This document shows, one piece after another, positions 1 through 9,187 of a DNA stretch of 43,556 nucleotides. Made by a program: the position numbers and the translations under genes. How positions within the stretch are numbered: position 1 is the first letter of the stretch; each line of letters opens with the position of its first letter. The DNA comes from Thermomonas sp. GTDB lineage: Bacteria; Pseudomonadota; Gammaproteobacteria; Xanthomonadales; Xanthomonadaceae. The stretch spans positions 1 to 43,556 of the forward strand of contig NZ_JADZDS010000144.1 in NCBI RefSeq assembly GCF_020850895.1, read 5' to 3'. The notes under the pieces were generated by a model. It saw only the letters and a list, made by a program, of their open reading frames with translations, made no database searches and was not told the DNA's origin.

Positions 1-1
1 G

Positions 2-49
2 CGCCGCCTGCCGCAGATCGATGCCTGGCTGAAGCAGCACGGCGTGTAA
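2..49 (+). CDS. C-terminal 15 codons of an unidentified protein
   Basis: The first bases read in one open frame to a TAA stop and encode the tail PQIDAWLKQHGV. The rest of the gene lies left of the window, so no family can be assigned. A strong intrinsic terminator follows 25 bases after the stop, which supports this being the real end of a rightward gene. Confidence 0.5.
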   Translation, partial: RRLPQIDAWLKQHGV

Positions 50-74
50 GCCGTGCGATCGAGGGCAACGGACA

Positions 75-97
75 GGCCCCGCGATGCGGGGCCTTCT
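75..97 (+). terminator. Rho-independent terminator after the leftmost gene
   Basis: A perfect 8-bp stem (GGCCCCGC, bases 75-82, with GCGGGGCC, bases 86-93) has a GAT loop and is followed by TTCT. It separates the rightward partial gene from the convergent gcvP and can serve gcvP too, although the purine run on the other side is short. Confidence 0.7.
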
Positions 98-121
98 GCG
101 TGAGCCTTGGCGCGCCGACGG

Positions 122-3025
122 CTACGCTTCGTCCTTGTACGCATCCACCGGAATGCAAGCGCACATCACGTTCTTGTCGCCGTGCACGTTGTCGACGCGT
201 GCCACCGGCGGCCAGTACTTGACCTGCTTGAGGCTGGCCAGCGGGAACGCCGCCAGTTCGCGCGGGTAGGCGTGCGTCCACTCGCTGGCGCTGACCTGCA
301 CCGCCGTGTGCGGGGCGTGCTTGAGCGGGTTGTCGGCACGGTCGAGCTTGCCATCGATCACATCCTGGATTTCCGCGCGGATCTGGATCATCGCGTCGAT
401 GAAGCGGTCGAGTTCGTGCAGCGATTCCGACTCGGTCGGTTCCACCATCAAGGTTCCGGCAACCGGGAAGCTCAGCGTCGGGGCGTGGAAGCCGAAATCG
501 ATCAGTCGCTTGGCCACGTCTTCGGCGCTGATCCCGGAGAGCTTCTCCAGCGGACGCAGATCGAGGATGCATTCGTGCGCGACCAGGCTGTTGCGGCCGG
601 TGTACAAGGTGGGGAAGCAGGATTCCAGTCGCTTGGCGATGTAGTTGGCATTGAGCATCGCCACCTGGGTCGCCTTGCGCAGGCCGCTGGCACCCATCAG
701 GGTGATGTACATCCAGCTGATCGGCAGGATCGAGGCACTGCCGAAGGTTGCGGCGGCGACCATCGCTCCTCCACCGACCCCGGGCGTGCGCAGTCCGTCG
801 CGGCTGAGTGCATCGGGGAGGAACGGCGCGAGGTGAGCCTTCACCGCGCACGGACCGACACCCGGGCCGCCGCCGCCGTGTGGAATGCAGAAGGTCTTGT
901 GCAGGTTCAGGTGCGACACATCCGAACCCCACTTGCCGGGCTTGGCCAACCCAACCAATGCGTTCATGTTGGCGCCGTCGGTGTAGACCTGGCCACCGTG
1001 ACTGTGGACTATGTCGCAGATTTCGACCACGTCTTCCTCGAACACGCCGTGGGTGGATGGGTAGGTCAGCATGATCGCGGCCAGGTTGGCCGAGTGCTTC
1101 TCGGCTTGTCGGCGGATGTCTTCGACGTCGACATTGCCGTTGCCATCGCACTGGGTCACCACCACGTGCATTCCGGCCATTTGCGCACTGGCAGGGTTGG
1201 TTCCATGGGCCGAGGATGGAATCAGGCAGATATTGCGATGGCCCTCGCCGCGCGATGCGTGGAATGCGCGGATCGCCAGCAGGCCGGCGTATTCGCCCTG
1301 TGCACCGGAGTTGGGCTGAAGGCTGACCGCATCGTAGCCGGTGATCTCCTCCAGCATCGCTTCCAGGCCTGCGATCAGCTCGCCGTAGCCGCGTGCCTGC
1401 GCAGCAGGCGCCAAGGGGTGGAGGTTGGCGAATTCGGGCCAGGTGACAGGGACCATCTCCGCAGTGGCGTTGAGCTTCATCGTGCACGAACCCAGCGGGA
1501 TCATGGTGCGATCCATCGCCAGATCCTTGTCGGCAAGTTGGCGCAGGTAGCGCAACAGTTCATGTTCGCTATGGTGGGTGTTGAACACCGGATGGGTGAG
1601 GTAGCGACTGGTGCGGCGCAGTGCTTCCGGGATCAGGTTCGGTGCATCCGATTCCAGCGCGTCCACCGAGGGGAGCGGTTTGCTTTCACCGAACACTTCC
1701 CACAGCAACTCGATGTCGCTGCGGGTGGTGGTTTCGTCCAGCGAGATGCACAGGGAGCCGTTGCCACGCGTGCGCAGGTTGATGCCGTGTGCGCGTGCGC
1801 GTGCGGAGAGCGCAGCGCCCTGGTCGCCGGTATCGATGCACAGGGTATCGAACGCATTGGCGTGCACCGTGGCATGGCCGAGCTGTTCCAACCCGACCTT
1901 GAGGATGGATGTATAACGGGCGATGCGCTGGGCAATCCGCTTGAGTCCACGGGGACCGTGGTAGACCGCATACATGGATGCCATCACCGCCAGCAGCACC
2001 TGCGCGGTGCAGATATTGGAGGTGGCCTTCTCGCGGCGGATGTGCTGTTCGCGAGTCTGCAGGGTCAAGCGGTAGGCAGGGTTGCCTGCGGCATCGATCG
2101 ATACGCCGATCAGTCGGCCCGGCATCGATCGCTTGTAGGCATCGCGGCAGGCCATGAAGGCAGCATGCGGGCCACCAAAGCCCATGGGTACGCCGAAGCG
2201 CTGGCTGCTGCCGACCACGATGTCGGCGCCCATTTCGCCCGGCGGCTTGAGCAGGGTCAATGCAAGCAGGTCACTGGCGACCACGAGCAGCGCGCCGTGC
2301 CCATGGATGACCTCGGCATCGTGCATCCAGTCGGCGATCCAACCGCTGGAAGCGGGATAGGACACCAGCACGCCGAAATAGTCGCCAGTGGCGAGTTTGG
2401 CATGGAATTCGTCTGTTGAATGCACCACATCGACGTCCAGGCCCAGTGGCTCGGCGCGGGTGCGCAGCACATCGAGTGTTTGCGGATGGGTGTCGCCGGA
2501 GACCAGCAGGGTATTGGACTTCGATTTCGACGAGCGCTTGGCCAAGGTCATCGCTTCGGCTGCGGCGCTGGCTTCGTCCAGCAGCGAGGCATTGGCGATG
2601 TCCATTGCCGTGAGATCGGCGACCATGGTCTGGAAGTTGATCAGGGCTTCCATTCGCCCTTGCGAGATTTCCGCTTGGTACGGCGTGTAGGCGGTGTACC
2701 ACGCCGGATTCTCGAGGATGTTGCGCAGGATCACGTTCGGGGTATGCGTGCCGTAATACCCCTGTCCGATGAAGCTGCGGTAGGCCTGGTTGCGGGACGC
2801 GATGTCACGGATGCGCGCCAGCGCATCGACTTCGCTCACCGCATCCGGCAGCGAAAGCGTGCCGCTGGCCTTGATCGAATCCGGGACGATGGCCTGGGTG
2901 AACGCGTCCAGCGAGTCGAAGCCAAGGGCCGCGAGCATCTCCGCGATCTCGGCATCATTCGGGCCGATGTGGCGGGCAACGAAGGCGTCGTGTTGTTCGA
3001 GCGAGTGGAGCGAAGGCTGGGTCAT
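122..3025 (-). CDS. gcvP: Glycine dehydrogenase (decarboxylating), P-protein of the glycine cleavage system
   Basis: The protein has 967 residues, the usual size of the single-chain P-protein. It decarboxylates glycine with PLP and passes the aminomethyl group to the lipoyl arm of GcvH in the cytoplasm. The PLP-lysine motif HLNLHKTF followed by a glycine-rich loop is present, with the lysine at about residue 710. The N-terminal [12 protein letters not shown] is typical of the family. I start it at the ATG at 3025; a longer frame to 3097 runs through the riboswitch and is not credible. gcvT and gcvH are not in the window, so this is a stand-alone gcvP. Control by glycine is shown by the tandem riboswitch just upstream, and the gene is transcribed divergently from the MFS transporter. 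Confidence 0.97.
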   Translation of the reverse strand: MTQPSLHSLEQHDAFVARHIGPNDAEIAEMLAALGFDSLDAFTQAIVPDSIKASGTLSLPDAVSEVDALARIRDIASRNQAYRSFIGQGYYGTHTPNVILRNILENPAWYTAYTPYQAEISQGRMEALINFQTMVADLTAMDIANASLLDEASAAAEAMTLAKRSSKSKSNTLLVSGDTHPQTLDVLRTRAEPLGLDVDVVHSTDEFHAKLATGDYFGVLVSYPASSGWIADWMHDAEVIHGHGALLVVASDLLALTLLKPPGEMGADIVVGSSQRFGVPMGFGGPHAAFMACRDAYKRSMPGRLIGVSIDAAGNPAYRLTLQTREQHIRREKATSNICTAQVLLAVMASMYAVYHGPRGLKRIAQRIARYTSILKVGLEQLGHATVHANAFDTLCIDTGDQGAALSARARAHGINLRTRGNGSLCISLDETTTRSDIELLWEVFGESKPLPSVDALESDAPNLIPEALRRTSRYLTHPVFNTHHSEHELLRYLRQLADKDLAMDRTMIPLGSCTMKLNATAEMVPVTWPEFANLHPLAPAAQARGYGELIAGLEAMLEEITGYDAVSLQPNSGAQGEYAGLLAIRAFHASRGEGHRNICLIPSSAHGTNPASAQMAGMHVVVTQCDGNGNVDVEDIRRQAEKHSANLAAIMLTYPSTHGVFEEDVVEICDIVHSHGGQVYTDGANMNALVGLAKPGKWGSDVSHLNLHKTFCIPHGGGGPGVGPCAVKAHLAPFLPDALSRDGLRTPGVGGGAMVAAATFGSASILPISWMYITLMGASGLRKATQVAMLNANYIAKRLESCFPTLYTGRNSLVAHECILDLRPLEKLSGISAEDVAKRLIDFGFHAPTLSFPVAGTLMVEPTESESLHELDRFIDAMIQIRAEIQDVIDGKLDRADNPLKHAPHTAVQVSASEWTHAYPRELAAFPLASLKQVKYWPPVARVDNVHGDKNVMCACIPVDAYKDEA

Positions 3026-3063
3026 GGTGGCATCCGGGCGCGTGGCGCGTTGATGGGATGCCC

Positions 3064-3275
3064 GCTCTGTCCTTCTGCCTGAGAGTTTGAACCGCATCGC
3101 CGAGGGGAGGGTGGCGAACGCAGCGGTCTTGCCCCTTCGGCGCCAGCTCGCGCGGTTCAGACGCGTGCGGGTCTCTCCAGAGTGTGTTCACACGGCGGTC
3201 ATTGGCCTGAGCGATTCCGGGCAGTTGCGCCTTCGGCAGCCTCGCGTGACCGGTGACACGCGCGCTTCTCCCACC
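3064..3275 (-). promoter_or_regulatory. Tandem glycine riboswitch in the gcvP leader
   Basis: Read on the minus strand, two consecutive glycine aptamers are visible. The first (about 3182-3275) has a GGGAGA start, TGCCGAAGGCGCAA, GGAATCGCTCAGGC and a GACCG end. The second (about 3064-3180) has TCTGGAGAGACC, GCGCCGAAGGGGCAA and ACTCTCAGGCAGAAGGACAG. These are the conserved core strings of the family. Between the second aptamer and the gcvP ATG, a possible expression-platform hairpin (3029-3035 pairing with 3056-3062, GGATGCC/GGCATCC) ends about three bases before the start codon. Such riboswitches normally turn on glycine cleavage when glycine is high. Confidence 0.93.
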
Positions 3276-3285
3276 GTGCCAAGGA

Positions 3286-3291
3286 ATTATA
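3286..3291 (-). promoter_or_regulatory. -10 box of the gcvP promoter
   Basis: A perfect TATAAT is read on the minus strand about 10 bases before the first riboswitch aptamer, exactly where transcription must begin to include both aptamers. I find no convincing -35 hexamer at 16-18 bp spacing. Confidence 0.7.
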
Positions 3292-3314
3292 CAAGGCCGG
3301 GGCCGCCGGGTCCG

Positions 3315-3320
3315 TACAAT
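3315..3320 (+). promoter_or_regulatory. -10-like hexamer for a leaderless Bcr-type transporter mRNA
   Basis: TACAAT lies exactly 6 bases before the ATG at 3327, so transcription would start at or next to the start codon. No Shine-Dalgarno sequence is present. The hexamer sits 23 bases from the divergent gcvP -10, so the two polymerase footprints must overlap. Confidence 0.5.
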
Positions 3321-3326
3321 CCGTCC

Positions 3327-4577
3327 ATGTCCCCCGGTGATCCACCTTCGACGCGGCACCTGGCCTTGCTTTTGGGCGGCTTGGCCATGTTCGGCCCGTT
3401 CTCGATCGACACCATCTTCCCCGCGTTTCCGCAGATTGGCGCGCATTTGGGCGCAGACAAGCTGGCGATGCAGCAGACCATCAGCGTCTACCTGCTGGCC
3501 TATGCGGCGATGAGCCTGGTGCACGGGCCGCTGTCCGATGCGCTGGGGCGCAAGCGGGTGATTCTGGTGGGGCTGGCGGTGTTCACCCTGGCTTCGGTCG
3601 GCTGTGCGCTGTCGACCACGCTGTCGGAACTGCTGGCGTTCCGCGCCCTGCAAGGCTTGAGTGCGGGTGTCGGATTGATCGTTGGCCGTGCGGTGATCCG
3701 CGACGTGCTGCACGGCGATGATGCGCAGCGGCTGATGAGCCAGGTGTCGATGATCTTCGGCATCGCGCCGGCGGTGGCGCCGGTGTTGGGCGGCTGGCTG
3801 TTGGGCTGGCACCGCTGGCCGGCGATCTTCCTGTTCCTCGCGAGTTTCGCCGCACTGCTGGCCGTGGCGGTATGGCGTGGCTTGCCGGAAACGCATCCGC
3901 CGGAGGCGCGGCTGCCCTTGCGGGCGGGCCCGCTGTCGCGCAGCTACCTTGGCATTGCGCGCAATCCGCGGTTCCTGCGCTTGTCCGCGGCGGCGGCAAT
4001 GAACTTCGGCGCGCTGTTCCTGTATATCAGTTCGGCACCGGCCTTTGTTCTGGACTTGTTGACGCTGGACGAAGATCAATTCGGCTGGTTCTTCATCCCG
4101 ATGATCAGCGGCATGATGCTGGGTGCGTTCGCGTCAGGGCGTGCAGCCGGTCGCATCGACGGGCAGCGCATGGCCACCTGGGGTTTCGCCTGTTGTGGCA
4201 TCGCAATGGTATTGAACGTCGGCTACAACCTGCTGGCCAGTCAGCCGACCTTGCCCTGGGCCGTGCTGCCGGCCAGCCTCAACGCGTTCGGCATCGCGCT
4301 GGCCTTTCCGATCATCACCCTTGCCATCCTCGACATGTATCCGCAGCAACGCGGCAGCGCGTCCTCGCTGCAAGCCTTCCTGGGTCTGCTGGTGAATGCA
4401 GTGATCGCAGGCTCACTCTCCTCGATGCTGAGCGGCAGCGGACTGGCCCTGGCGATCGGCGCATCCGCGTTTGCGCTGATCGGCTGGATGTTCTGGTGGT
4501 GGGAAACCCGTGGTGCTCCGCAGCCACTGCGGGTGCCGCCGTCGCCCACGGTACTGGAGCCGACCGACCAGATGTAA
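3327..4577 (+). CDS. MFS efflux transporter, Bcr/CflA drug-resistance subfamily
   Basis: A 416-residue polytopic inner-membrane protein with about 12 hydrophobic segments. The N-terminal LLGGLAMFGPFSIDTIFPAFP and MFS motif A (GPLSDALGRKRV, about residues 67-78) after the second segment are typical of the Bcr/CflA group of proton-driven drug exporters. The ATG at 3327 starts the hydrophobic N-terminus; the longer frame from 3087 runs antisense through the riboswitch. No Shine-Dalgarno sequence precedes it, and a -10-like TACAAT lies 6 bases upstream. It converges on the APC permease gene, whose stop is 36 bases away. The substrate cannot be told from sequence. Confidence 0.9.
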   Translation: MSPGDPPSTRHLALLLGGLAMFGPFSIDTIFPAFPQIGAHLGADKLAMQQTISVYLLAYAAMSLVHGPLSDALGRKRVILVGLAVFTLASVGCALSTTLSELLAFRALQGLSAGVGLIVGRAVIRDVLHGDDAQRLMSQVSMIFGIAPAVAPVLGGWLLGWHRWPAIFLFLASFAALLAVAVWRGLPETHPPEARLPLRAGPLSRSYLGIARNPRFLRLSAAAAMNFGALFLYISSAPAFVLDLLTLDEDQFGWFFIPMISGMMLGAFASGRAAGRIDGQRMATWGFACCGIAMVLNVGYNLLASQPTLPWAVLPASLNAFGIALAFPIITLAILDMYPQQRGSASSLQAFLGLLVNAVIAGSLSSMLSGSGLALAIGASAFALIGWMFWWWETRGAPQPLRVPPSPTVLEPTDQM

Positions 4578-4613
4578 CGCAGGTCTCGTTTGCCGGGTTT
4601 GACGACGTTGGCG

Positions 4614-5882
4614 TCAAGCCTTGCACCGCATCCACGCATACACCGGCAGGCCCGCCAGCAGCAGGACCCCGCCCCAGAGCAGCGCTTCCGTCCCGGTGCC
4701 GATCAATGCGTACAGGCTGAAGGCCAGCGCCAGCAACGCCGCGGGCTTGCCGCCTTGGCCGCGGCGCAGCCAAGCGGCACAGCTGGCGATGTAGGGCAAC
4801 AGGGTGGCAGCGGTTGAAAGCAGGATCACGAAGGTGAACATCTGCACCAGCGATCTGCTGAAGTTGCTGTAGACCAGCACCGTCGCCAGCACACCCACCA
4901 GCAGGATGCTCGGCGCAAGCGTGCCACGCGTATCCTTGCGCGCGAAGAATGCCGGCAGCAGGCGGTCGTCCGCTGCCGCCAGCGCCACCTGTGCGGCCGC
5001 CATCACCGAACTGTTGAGCGCGCCGAGGCAGGAGATCGCGGCGACAAGCGCAATCCCCAGGCCGGCCCGGGAACCCCACAGCAGGCGTGCCGCATCGGCC
5101 ATCGGGGCGGTGGATACCTGCAACTGCGCCAACGGCACGATGCCGATCACCGCGCTCACCGTGAGGACCGTGGCGATGCCGGCGAGCAGGGTGCCGAGCA
5201 CCGTGGCGCGCGGAATGGTGCGCTCGGGCCGTTCTATCGAGCCTGCCGGCACCGTTGCCGTCTCCAGCCCCAGCAAGGACCACACGGTCAGCGCGACAGT
5301 GGCATTGATCGCCTGCGGGAGTGGCTCGGTGCTGGGGTTCAGTGGTCGGTAGTGGCTGCCGTCGATGAGCCAAATGGCGATTCCACCAAACAGCAGCAAG
5401 GGCAGAAATTTGAGCACGGTCAGGATGATCTGCACGCGTCCGAATTCGCGCATGCCGGCGAGGTTGATCCCGATGCAGAACCAGAGCGCTGCCAGTGCAC
5501 AGGCTGCAGACCGCAGCGGCGTTGCTACCAGTCCGGGAAAGATCGCGCCGAGGCTGCCGGCAAAGGCGACGGAGATCGCCGCACAACCGGTCCAGTTGCA
5601 GATCCAGTAGCTCCACGCCACCAAGAACCCGGGTAGGTCGCCAAACGCATTGCGCGCAAAGGCATAGGGTCCGCCGGTTTGTGGCCAGCGTATCGCCAGC
5701 CGCGCGAGGGTCGCTGCCAATGCAAGCGCGCCGGTCAGCGTGATCGCCCAGCCGAACAGGCTGATGCCGCCGTATGGCGCAAGCGCTGCCGGCAACAGGA
5801 ACACGCCGCTACCAATGATCGTGCCAACGACGAGCGCCGTCGCTGACCACAGGCCCAGTGCTTTGTGCGCTTCCCTTGGCAT
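4614..5882 (-). CDS. APC-superfamily amino acid permease (AdiC/YjeH-like)
   Basis: A 422-residue inner-membrane transporter with about 12 hydrophobic segments. The first helix carries GTIIGSGVFLLP, the substrate-binding G-S/T-G motif of APC carriers, and a second family motif, WPQTGGPYAFAR, follows near residue 70. I use the ATG at 5882, which has an AAGG-type ribosome site a few bases upstream. A longer frame to 5927 would run almost into the stop of the Rieske gene. The gene lies 45 bases downstream of the Rieske oxygenase on the same strand, so the two are probably co-transcribed, suggesting that the permease brings in the oxygenase substrate. The amino acid or amine carried is unknown. 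Confidence 0.85.
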   Translation of the reverse strand: MPREAHKALGLWSATALVVGTIIGSGVFLLPAALAPYGGISLFGWAITLTGALALAATLARLAIRWPQTGGPYAFARNAFGDLPGFLVAWSYWICNWTGCAAISVAFAGSLGAIFPGLVATPLRSAACALAALWFCIGINLAGMREFGRVQIILTVLKFLPLLLFGGIAIWLIDGSHYRPLNPSTEPLPQAINATVALTVWSLLGLETATVPAGSIERPERTIPRATVLGTLLAGIATVLTVSAVIGIVPLAQLQVSTAPMADAARLLWGSRAGLGIALVAAISCLGALNSSVMAAAQVALAAADDRLLPAFFARKDTRGTLAPSILLVGVLATVLVYSNFSRSLVQMFTFVILLSTAATLLPYIASCAAWLRRGQGGKPAALLALAFSLYALIGTGTEALLWGGVLLLAGLPVYAWMRCKA

Positions 5883-5927
5883 GCAAGCCTTGAAGGTCTC
5901 CGATGTGCGGCAGCGACGGGCAGGCAC

Positions 5928-6992
5928 TCAGTCGGCGCGTTCTCGATACGCCGCCCGCAACAGTTCGTGGAAATGATGGACCCCGGTTTCGCGCAGAGGG
6001 TTCAACCTTCCCGGCAGGTAACTGCCGGACGCAAGCCCGCGTTGCACGGCCTCGCAGATGCCGATGTCCTCGTGTTGCACGGAGTCGCTGAAGCTGAGGT
6101 CGGCGTCGCGTTTGGCCGTGTCACCTGTCTCCGCGTAATAACTGTCGAATACGACCCGGCAGCGATCCACGCCCAGTGGCACCACGGCATTGGTCTGCAA
6201 GCGGCCGGGCAGGATGTTCAGCATCGTGTTCGGCCACAGCCAGTAGTACAGCGCGTCGCCATTGCCGTACAGGGTGTCAGCGCTTTCCAGCGGGCTCCAT
6301 TGCAGCGAATGCCACGCCGATAATTCGGTCTTGTAGCTGCGGTAGTCGAGCAGTCTGTTCAGGCCGGGATGCACATGCGGGACGTGGTAGCCCTCGAGAT
6401 AATTGTCGACATACACCTTCCAGTTGCAGGCGATGTCGTAGCTGACGCGATGATGGTTCGCGTAGTGCGCCAGCCCACGCGCGCTGCCGAGGCGTTGCGC
6501 GATGCCGGCGACGAATTGTTCGAACGGTGGCGCGCTGTCTGCATCCACCGCAGCGAACACCAGCCCCTGCCAGACCTGCACCGCCAGTTGCGGCAGGCGG
6601 ATGTCGGCGAGGTTGAAGTCCTGCGCTCCGCGCATCTCCGGTGCCGCGCAGAGCTGGCCATCCAAGGCGTAGGTCCAGCCGTGGTAGCGGCAACTCAGCG
6701 ACCGTGCGCCCTTGCCGTCGCAGACTGCGATCGGCCCGGCACGGTGGCGGCACACGTTGTGCAGGACGCGGATCTCGCCATCCGCGCCGCGCACCGCCAG
6801 CACCGGCAGGCTGGCGAGGTCCGCGACCACGTGGTCACCGGCATCGTGCAATTGAGAGACATGCGCGACCAGGTGCCACGCGCGATCGAATACCGCGCGA
6901 CGGTCGAGTTGGATGGTCGACGCATCGACATAGAATCCGGCCGGCAATGCGGTCGCCGTGGCGGCAGACTGCGGGGCAAGGTCCTCGTGCAT
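5928..6992 (-). CDS. Rieske non-heme iron oxygenase, alpha subunit (choline/betaine monooxygenase-like)
   Basis: A 354-residue protein. The Rieske [2Fe-2S] ligands are visible as CRH (about residues 81-83) and CRYH (about 101-104). The mononuclear iron site is NWKVYVDNYLEGYHVPHVH (about residues 190-208) with a later Asp in the VQHED segment. The NYLEGYHVPHVH form is typical of oxygenases acting on quaternary amines (choline monooxygenase, glycine-betaine demethylase, carnitine oxygenase), so N-demethylation or C-hydroxylation of a betaine-like compound is my inference. No reductase or ferredoxin gene is adjacent, so electrons must come from a partner elsewhere. I prefer the ATG at 6992 to the TTG at 7010; GATACT lies 6 bases before it. 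The downstream neighbour is an APC permease. Confidence 0.85.
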   Translation of the reverse strand: MHEDLAPQSAATATALPAGFYVDASTIQLDRRAVFDRAWHLVAHVSQLHDAGDHVVADLASLPVLAVRGADGEIRVLHNVCRHRAGPIAVCDGKGARSLSCRYHGWTYALDGQLCAAPEMRGAQDFNLADIRLPQLAVQVWQGLVFAAVDADSAPPFEQFVAGIAQRLGSARGLAHYANHHRVSYDIACNWKVYVDNYLEGYHVPHVHPGLNRLLDYRSYKTELSAWHSLQWSPLESADTLYGNGDALYYWLWPNTMLNILPGRLQTNAVVPLGVDRCRVVFDSYYAETGDTAKRDADLSFSDSVQHEDIGICEAVQRGLASGSYLPGRLNPLRETGVHHFHELLRAAYRERAD

Positions 6993-7078
6993 GGCGGCAG
7001 TATCGCGCAAGCGCCCTTCGGCGTGCGGGCCTCCGATTCACGGAGTTGCCCGCGCCACCGAACATCACCTTCGCCGCC

Positions 7079-9073
7079 TCAGCCGGGGGGTGCAGGCGTT
7101 GCAGCCGCCGCCGCCGTCGCGCCTTCGGCACTCCAGCCGCAGGTCTGCCCCGCGTTCTGCTGTTTCAGCCAGTCCTGCAGCGGGGCAAAATATTCCAGCA
7201 GCGGCTTGGCGTCGATCCGGTCGCTGCCGGTGAGTTCTTTCAGGGTCGCCTGCCAGGGTTGGCTGGCACCACGCGACAGCATCGCCCAGTACCTGCGGCC
7301 CGCTTCCTTGTTGCCGTAGAAGCTGCATTCGTACAGCGGGCCCTTGTGGCCGGAGGCGTCGCACAGCGCCTTGTAGAACTGGAATTGCAGGATGTTGGCG
7401 AGGAAATAGCGCGTGTAGGGTGTGTTGGCGGGAACGTGGTACTTCGCGCCCGGATCGAAGAAATCCTCGCCGCGCGGCGTGATCGGGGCGACGCCCTGGT
7501 ACTTCGCCTTCAGTGCCCACCACGCCTGGTTGTAATGATCGGGCGTGATCGAGCCGTCGAACACGCCCCAGCGCCAGCGGTCGATCATCAGACCGAACGG
7601 CAGGAATGCGACCTTGCTCAGCGCCATCCGCATCTGCGCGTTGACCAGCGCTTCCTGAGTCTGCTGCGGCTTCGCCACCAGGCCCACCGAGGCGAGGTAT
7701 TGCGGTGTCATCGACAACACGATGGTGTCGCCGATGGCTTCATGGAAGCCGTCATTGGCGCCGCCCTGAAGCAGCGGCGGCTGACTGTTGTAGGCGAGGT
7801 CGTAATAGATGTGGCCCAACTCGTGGTAGATGGTGGTCAGGTCTTCCTCGGTCGGCTTGATGCACATCTTGATGCGCACGTCGCCCTGCATGTTCATGTC
7901 CCAGGCGCTGGCGTGGCACATCACCTCGCGGTCCAGCGGCTTGATGAACTGGGTCTTCTGCCAGAAGCTCTCCGGCAGCGTGCGCATGCCCAGCGAGGTA
8001 TAGAAATCCTGGGCGCGCTGCATCATCTGGGTGGCGGTGGCGAGCTCGGCCGCACGCTGGGCCTGGAAGCCGCGATCCGATGCGGACAGGCCCGGCGTGT
8101 TGGCACTGAACAGCGCGCGCCCGAAGTTGGCTTCCTGCGCGCGTTGCAGGGCGGCATTCACGTCGAGGCTGCCGGCATTCGGATAGGGCGCGAGGATGTC
8201 CCAGAGGTTGCTCCAGTCCTGTTGCCATTGGTTGCCCATCAAATGCGCGGGCAGCATGCCGCCGGCCACCTCGCCCTTGTCCTTGCCGTACTTGGCGTCG
8301 AGCTTGCCGCGCGTGTAGCAGTGCAGTTGTTCGTACAGCGGCTTGACCTCGTCCCACAGGCGATCGGTCTCGTGCGCGAACTCGGCCGGCGTCATGTCGT
8401 AGCCGGAGCGCCACATTTCGCCGGCGTTGGCGAAGCCCATTTCCTTGGCGCCCTTGTTCACCAGGGTGACGAAGCGGGTGTAGTCGCCACGCATCGGAGC
8501 GCCCACCGTATGCCAGCCCTGCCAGGCATCGAGCTGGGCGGCGTAGTCGCGGCTGCTGGCCAGCACGTCGGAAAGCTGGCCGATGTCGCGGCAGGTCTTG
8601 TCGGCACCGCTGCCGGTGCAATAGCTGCCGCTGCCGTACATGCCTTCCAGCTTGCTGGCGATCTGCGCGAGCTGGGCCAGTTCCTTCGGGTCGCGCGGCG
8701 CCGGCATGGCGGTCATCAACTTGAGCAGCTTGATCGAGCGTGCTGCTTCGGGCGACATCTGTCGGCCCTCGAATCGCTTCGCCTGCGCGATCCATTCGTT
8801 CAGCCGGGTCAGCCAGCGTTCGTTCGCCTTGGCTGCGATCAGCTCGCTGTCGCTGTTGATGTAGGTATTGGATAGCCATTGCGCCGAATTGAGCTCGGTG
8901 CTGACCTCGCGCATTTCCTTGTTGACGCGCGCCACGAACTGCTCGGGGGTTTCGTTGGCGGGTGCGGCGTTGGTGCTGGTGCCTGCTGTCGGGCGGTTGC
9001 CGCCGCCGCAGGACGCCAAGGTGAAGGCGAGGGAGGCAGCAACGGCGAGGGCGAGGAGATGGGTGCGCGGCAT
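7079..9073 (-). CDS. Secreted M2-family metallopeptidase (angiotensin-converting-enzyme-like) lipoprotein
   Basis: A 664-residue zinc dipeptidyl carboxypeptidase. The N-terminus is a lipoprotein signal ending in the lipobox LASC followed by GGG, so it should be anchored in the envelope. Zinc ligands are HELGH (His417, His421) and the distal Glu445 in HEAIGD, separated by the spacing typical of M2 enzymes. The length matches a single ACE catalytic domain. These enzymes cleave dipeptides from peptide C-termini; in xanthomonads a role in peptide nutrition is plausible but not shown here. It stands alone between the M28 peptidase and the Rieske gene, all on the minus strand but with gaps of 68 bases or more. 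Confidence 0.93.
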   Translation of the reverse strand: MPRTHLLALAVAASLAFTLASCGGGNRPTAGTSTNAAPANETPEQFVARVNKEMREVSTELNSAQWLSNTYINSDSELIAAKANERWLTRLNEWIAQAKRFEGRQMSPEAARSIKLLKLMTAMPAPRDPKELAQLAQIASKLEGMYGSGSYCTGSGADKTCRDIGQLSDVLASSRDYAAQLDAWQGWHTVGAPMRGDYTRFVTLVNKGAKEMGFANAGEMWRSGYDMTPAEFAHETDRLWDEVKPLYEQLHCYTRGKLDAKYGKDKGEVAGGMLPAHLMGNQWQQDWSNLWDILAPYPNAGSLDVNAALQRAQEANFGRALFSANTPGLSASDRGFQAQRAAELATATQMMQRAQDFYTSLGMRTLPESFWQKTQFIKPLDREVMCHASAWDMNMQGDVRIKMCIKPTEEDLTTIYHELGHIYYDLAYNSQPPLLQGGANDGFHEAIGDTIVLSMTPQYLASVGLVAKPQQTQEALVNAQMRMALSKVAFLPFGLMIDRWRWGVFDGSITPDHYNQAWWALKAKYQGVAPITPRGEDFFDPGAKYHVPANTPYTRYFLANILQFQFYKALCDASGHKGPLYECSFYGNKEAGRRYWAMLSRGASQPWQATLKELTGSDRIDAKPLLEYFAPLQDWLKQQNAGQTCGWSAEGATAAAAATPAPPG

Positions 9074-9187
9074 GGCCTGAGGGATCCTGTGCGAAATGGG
9101 CAGGGGAAGCAGAAGACTAGCAGTTGGGCGGCGACCGGCAACTGCATCGACTGGTCGTCCAGGATTCGTCGAAATTCCGGGCGTTCG

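Noticed and set aside
107-2419. Long open frame (770 codons) on the plus strand opposite gcvP
   Set aside because: It is the antisense shadow of a well-recognised gcvP. Its translation is rich in His/Gly/Arg and shows no family motif. The same holds for other long antisense frames opposite the M2 peptidase, dxs, leuS, map and glnD.
3026-3097. N-terminal extension of gcvP to 3097
   Set aside because: These codons lie in the second riboswitch aptamer and the expression platform; the conserved protein starts at 3025.
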